From: an uncultured Bifidobacteriaceae bacterium | Lineage (GTDB): Bacteria > Actinomycetota > Actinomycetes > Actinomycetales > Bifidobacteriaceae | Length of the DNA: 40,347 bases | Direction: 5' to 3' | Assembly: GCA_946891915.1 (NCBI GenBank) | Contig: CAMPNN010000008.1 | Location: 1 to 40,347 of the forward strand | In this document: positions 35,868 to 40,347 of the stretch, piece by piece | How the letters are laid out: every line of letters begins with the position of its first letter | Numbering within the stretch: position 1 is the first letter of the stretch | Program-made: the position numbers and the translations under genes | The notes under the pieces: model-generated | Seen by the model: only the letters and a program-made list of their open reading frames with translations | The model's database searches: none | Told to the model about the DNA's origin: nothing

Positions 35868-36632
35868 ATGAATAAGCTTTCCAACACTCTTCCAGAAGAC
35901 GTTGTGTTAGACGTTTGCAACGTTAGCAAACGATTTTCACTACGTGCAAATCATTCAATTAAAGAATCGATAGTAAACTTATTGACACCGCCGTCAAAAA
36001 GGCACGCAACGCAAAATTTCACAGCTTTAGACAACGTTAATTTTGCTATTAAACGCGGAGAAACCGTTGGACTCATAGGCATGAACGGTTCTGGAAAGTC
36101 AACAATGTTAAAGCTGCTTTCCGGCGTTATGCAACCAGACGAAGGCCAAGTCTGCGTGCGTGGAAGAATCGCAGGATTGATTGAAGTTGGAGCTGGTTTT
36201 GCAGCCGACTTAACTGGCCGCGAAAACGTGTATCTTAACGGCGCAATTCTTGGAATGACAAAAGAAGAAATAGACGCTAAATATCAGTCAATAGTTGATT
36301 TTAGCGAAATAGAACCTTTTATGGACACGGAAGTTAAGTTCTATTCTTCCGGAATGTTCTTACGATTAGCGTTCTCTGTGGCCGTTCACAGCGATCCGGA
36401 CATATTCCTCATTGATGAGATTCTTGCAGTTGGAGATGAAGCTTTCCAACACAAGTGCATTACTAGGCTTAAAGAGCAGCAAAAACGCGGGCAAACAATG
36501 GTAATTGTTTCGCACAGCGAAGATCAGATTAAGCAACTTTGCTCTCGCTGCATTGTGCTTTCACATTCGCACATGATTTATGACGGCGACACAGAACCAG
36601 CATTTAATGTAATGCGCAAAAGCTTAGCGTAA
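35868..36632 (+). CDS. wzt: Polysaccharide ABC exporter ATPase (Wzt/TagH type)
   Basis: The 254-residue ATPase shows Walker A GMNGSGKST at about residue 73, signature YSSGMFLRLAFS near 158, and Walker B IFLIDEILAVGDEAF near 180. It has no long C-terminal carbohydrate-binding domain, so it is closer to TagH-like short forms than to E. coli O9a Wzt. AGGAG lies at good spacing before the ATG. It is 50 bp after wzm and 34 bp before rmlB, probably one operon. Confidence 0.95.
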   Translation: MNKLSNTLPEDVVLDVCNVSKRFSLRANHSIKESIVNLLTPPSKRHATQNFTALDNVNFAIKRGETVGLIGMNGSGKSTMLKLLSGVMQPDEGQVCVRGRIAGLIEVGAGFAADLTGRENVYLNGAILGMTKEEIDAKYQSIVDFSEIEPFMDTEVKFYSSGMFLRLAFSVAVHSDPDIFLIDEILAVGDEAFQHKCITRLKEQQKRGQTMVIVSHSEDQIKQLCSRCIVLSHSHMIYDGDTEPAFNVMRKSLA

Positions 36633-36657
36633 AAATCTTTCCAAGAAAGGCAGATAA

Positions 36658-37701
<1,044 letters not shown>

Positions 37702-37709
37702 TAATCACC

Positions 37710-37749
37710 TTTATTAGTTTATGAGATATAAAATTCATAAACTAATAAA
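37710..37749. other. Long AT-rich hairpin between rmlB and rmlCD
   Basis: Two perfect 15-nt arms (TTTATTAGTTTATGA and its complement) surround a 10-nt loop directly after the rmlB stop. It could act as a weak terminator, an RNA stability element or the trace of an inserted palindrome; no T tract follows closely. Confidence 0.6.
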
Positions 37750-37793
37750 CTTTGTAAGCTTTGTAAGCTTTGTAAGCTTTGTAAGCTTTATAA
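37748..37793 (+). repeat. 9-bp tandem repeat (about 4 copies) upstream of rmlCD
   Basis: TTTGTAAGC is repeated four times in a row, just after the hairpin and about 65 bp before the rmlCD start. Copy number could vary by slippage and change expression; this is inference. Confidence 0.8.
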
Positions 37794-37857
37794 AAGTCAG
37801 CTCTGCTTGCTTTAGTAAACGAATTTAATAACAAATAAAAAGAATTTGTAGGATGCT

Positions 37858-39291
37858 ATGGAATTTGAAAAAGAACTAAGCGTTACAAAAACTAACATTC
37901 CTGGTCTGCTAGTATTCGACCTTCCGGTACACGGAGATAACCGAGGATGGTTCAAAGAAAACTGGCAACGAGCCAAAATGACTGCCCTAGGATTACCAGA
38001 CTTTGGACCTGTGCAAAACAACATTTCGTTCAACGAAAAACGCGGAGTAACCAGAGGCATACACGCAGAACCATGGGATAAATACATTAGCATCGCAACA
38101 GGCGAAGTATTCGGCGCATGGGTTGACTTAAGACCAGGAGAAAGCTTCGGACAAGTTTACACAACCACACTAAACCCAAGCAAAGCAATATACGTTCCTA
38201 GAGGCGTAGGCAACAGCTTCCAAGCACTGCAAGACGGCACAGCATACACTTACTTAGTAAATGCACACTGGTCGTTAGAACAAAAGAAAACATACACTTT
38301 TGTGAACCTAGCAGACCCAGAATTACACATTAACTGGCCAATACCGCTCGAAGAATCCGAGCGCAGCGAAGCAGACTTACACCATCCAATGCTAAAAGAC
38401 GCAAAACCAATGGCGCCAAAACGCACACTCGTAACGGGATGCAACGGACAACTTGGACGCGCAATCAAAGACTACGCTCAAAAGCATAATTTAGAGGGAT
38501 TTGAATACGTAGACTTAAACAGCTTTGATATAGCAAATAAATCCGATTACAACAGCTACGACTGGGATTTATACGGCACAATTATTAACACTGCAGCATA
38601 CACGTCTGTAGATAAAGCAGAAACCCCAGAAGGAAGACGCGAAGCATGGCGCAGCAACGTTACGGGAGTTGCAAATCTTGCAAAAATTGCGCAAGACCAC
38701 CATATTACGCTAATACATATTTCTAGCGACTACGTTTTCGACGGAAGTGAAGAATACCACAAAGAAACAGAAGACTTCTCCCCACTCGGAGTGTATGGTC
38801 AAACAAAAGCCGCTGCCGACGCTCTTGTGGAAAACGTTTCGCAACATTACATTATTCGATCAAGCTGGATTGTTGGCGAAGGACACAATTTTGTAACCAG
38901 AATGATTGATTTTGCAAACCGCTGCAATAATGGCGAAAACGTAAACGTTCAAGCGCCAATAGATCAAGTTGGAAGACTCACTTTTGCAAGCGATTTAGTT
39001 AAAGGAATATTCCATCTTTTAGACACAAACGCAGAATACGGAACCTACAATCTTACATGCTCAGGTAAATCTACATCATGGCATGATATTGCAGAAAAAG
39101 TATTCTCTAGCATTGGAGCAGACGCAAGCAAAATTGAGGCAAATCTTGTAGACGACTACGCAAGAATATCGCACGGTTCGCCTCGTCCACACAACTGCTC
39201 GCTAGATTTGTCAAAAATAGAAGCTACCGGTTTTAAGCCAGCAGACTGGGAGCAGTTGCTCGAAAATTACGTAGAAAATCACAACAAGTAA
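37858..39291 (+). CDS. rmlCD: Fused dTDP-4-dehydrorhamnose 3,5-epimerase / dTDP-4-dehydrorhamnose reductase
   Basis: This 477-residue protein joins the last two enzymes of dTDP-L-rhamnose synthesis. Residues about 1-185 are an RmlC-like cupin ([32 protein letters not shown]). The catalytic His of RGIH is present; the second His seen in many RmlC proteins (PRGFAHGF) is Asn-Ser here. Residues about 192-477 are an RmlD-like reductase with [20 protein letters not shown] and [11 protein letters not shown]. Such fusions are known in bifidobacteria. AGGA precedes the ATG. It is 10 bp before rmlA. Confidence 0.95.
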   Translation: MEFEKELSVTKTNIPGLLVFDLPVHGDNRGWFKENWQRAKMTALGLPDFGPVQNNISFNEKRGVTRGIHAEPWDKYISIATGEVFGAWVDLRPGESFGQVYTTTLNPSKAIYVPRGVGNSFQALQDGTAYTYLVNAHWSLEQKKTYTFVNLADPELHINWPIPLEESERSEADLHHPMLKDAKPMAPKRTLVTGCNGQLGRAIKDYAQKHNLEGFEYVDLNSFDIANKSDYNSYDWDLYGTIINTAAYTSVDKAETPEGRREAWRSNVTGVANLAKIAQDHHITLIHISSDYVFDGSEEYHKETEDFSPLGVYGQTKAAADALVENVSQHYIIRSSWIVGEGHNFVTRMIDFANRCNNGENVNVQAPIDQVGRLTFASDLVKGIFHLLDTNAEYGTYNLTCSGKSTSWHDIAEKVFSSIGADASKIEANLVDDYARISHGSPRPHNCSLDLSKIEATGFKPADWEQLLENYVENHNK

Positions 39292-39301
39292 AGGACGAAT
39301 C

Positions 39302-40201
39302 ATGAAAGGAATTATTCTCGCCGGCGGATCAGGCACACGACTGTACCCTCTTACTACAGTAACATCAAAGCAGCTGTTACCTGTGTACGATAAGCCAATG
39401 GTCTACTACCCTCTTAGCGTGCTTATGATGGCTGGCATTAGGGATATTCTTGTGATTTCCACGCCAAAAGATTTACCAAACTTCGAAAAGTTACTTGGAG
39501 ACGGTAAACAATTCGGCATCAACTTGTCCTATGAAGTTCAGCCATCCCCAGACGGATTAGCGCAAGCGTTTATTATTGGAGAAAAGTTCATAAACGGCGA
39601 CTCCTGCGCTCTTGTGCTTGGAGATAATATATTCTACGGAAACGGCCTTGGAGGTATCCTAAAGCACGCCGCACGCGTAGAACACGGAGCTACGGTATTC
39701 GGATACTATGTTGACGATCCAGAACGCTACGGCGTTGTGGAATTTGACGAGAACCACAAAGCCATCAGCATAGTTGAAAAACCAGAGCACCCTGCATCAA
39801 ACTACGCTATTACAGGCTTATACTTCTACGATTCAAGAGTAACTGAATTTGCTAAGCAAGTTAAACCTTCCGCGCGCGGAGAATTAGAAATAACTGATCT
39901 TAACAAAATATATCTTGAAAACGATTCACTTAACGTAATGACGCTCGGCAGAGGCTACGCGTGGCTAGACACTGGCACAATGGATTCGTTGTATGAGGCA
40001 GGCGAATTCGTGCGCACTATAGAAAAAGCTCAAGGATTGCCAATTGCTGTTCTTGAAGAAATCGCTTACGAAAATCAGTGGATTGACCGCGAGCAGCTTA
40101 TGGAATCTGCTGAAAAATACGGTAAAAGCAACTACGGAAAGCATCTAAAGCAGGTTGCCGAAAATCGTATTATTATATCCAAAGATTTATTCGCAGATTA
40201 G
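39302..40201 (+). CDS. rmlA: Glucose-1-phosphate thymidylyltransferase
   Basis: This is the first step of dTDP-L-rhamnose synthesis: glucose-1-phosphate plus dTTP to dTDP-glucose. The 299-residue protein is full length and starts with the nucleotide-binding [34 protein letters not shown] follows, then [10 protein letters not shown] near residue 105 and [11 protein letters not shown] near 219. It follows rmlCD by 10 bp with AAGGA at 6-nt spacing. It completes the set rmlB, rmlCD, rmlA and is the last gene of the block. Confidence 0.98.
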   Translation: MKGIILAGGSGTRLYPLTTVTSKQLLPVYDKPMVYYPLSVLMMAGIRDILVISTPKDLPNFEKLLGDGKQFGINLSYEVQPSPDGLAQAFIIGEKFINGDSCALVLGDNIFYGNGLGGILKHAARVEHGATVFGYYVDDPERYGVVEFDENHKAISIVEKPEHPASNYAITGLYFYDSRVTEFAKQVKPSARGELEITDLNKIYLENDSLNVMTLGRGYAWLDTGTMDSLYEAGEFVRTIEKAQGLPIAVLEEIAYENQWIDREQLMESAEKYGKSNYGKHLKQVAENRIIISKDLFAD

Positions 40202-40228
40202 TTGCGCGAAAGTGAAATTAGTAAATAT

Positions 40229-40275
40229 TATTGGCGATATTTATTAGTGATATTTATTAGTGATATTTATTAATT
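40229..40275 (+). repeat. 13-bp tandem repeat (3 copies) after rmlA
   Basis: GATATTTATTAGT occurs three times in tandem (last copy partly changed) between the rmlA stop and the terminator. Confidence 0.75.
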
Positions 40276-40293
40276 TGAAGTAAAAATATAACA

Positions 40294-40328
40294 AATGGCC
40301 GGGCGTTGTATGCACCCGGCCATTTTAT
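40294..40328 (+). terminator. Rho-independent terminator after rmlA
   Basis: AATGGCCGGG, an 11-nt loop and CCCGGCCATT form a perfect 10-bp GC-rich stem followed by a T-rich run. Confidence 0.85.
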
Positions 40329-40347
40329 TATTCGCTTGCAGTTACGA

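Overview
The window looks like a chromosomal segment of a low-GC member of the Bifidobacteriaceae, most probably Gardnerella. The support is recognition of actinobacterial-type RpoB and RpoC in the order rpoB-rpoC, the UPF0237/UPF0210 pair, a bifidobacterial-style RmlC-RmlD fusion, the AT-rich composition, and intergenic spaces packed with repeats. The species call is inference; no database was searched.

Layout. (1) 1-6.7 kb is an accessory, defence-like strip: an ORF6N/PLD-like protein, an MntA-HepT type pair, a HigBA type pair with its own promoter and palindromic operator, a broken second ORF6N copy, and an AbiEi/DUF559-like protein. All are separated by repeat arrays. (2) 6.7-14.4 kb holds rpoC and rpoB on the minus strand with a clear terminator after rpoC. 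(3) 14.4-17.8 kb has a TrmL-like tRNA methyltransferase, a membrane-anchored hypothetical protein, a candidate structured RNA and about 0.9 kb of repeats. (4) 17.8-22.3 kb has UPF0210 (PFL-like), its ACT partner UPF0237, prs, an EamA-type transporter and tRNA-Ser(GGA), all on the minus strand and flanked by inverted copies of the same repeat mosaic. (5) 23.1-40.2 kb is a surface-glycan locus: glf, three GT2 glycosyltransferases, an acyltransferase, an RgpF-like rhamnan protein, a GtrII-like membrane transferase with a GtrB-like partner, an NAD-dependent epimerase, an ABC exporter (Wzm/Wzt type) and rmlB, rmlCD and rmlA for dTDP-L-rhamnose. It ends in a strong terminator. Together these could make, decorate and export a rhamnose- and possibly galactofuranose-containing cell-surface polysaccharide.

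Most unusual features. Intergenic arrays at six places belong to three different sequence families (called A, C and D here), yet their units repeat at 52 bp almost without exception. The units carry palindromic cores whose arms change together. A second, about 137-bp multi-hairpin element (B, five copies) has one copy sitting inside a family A unit, which suggests mobility. The strip left of rpoC also contains a duplicated ORF6N + DUF559 module in which each copy has lost the opposite gene.
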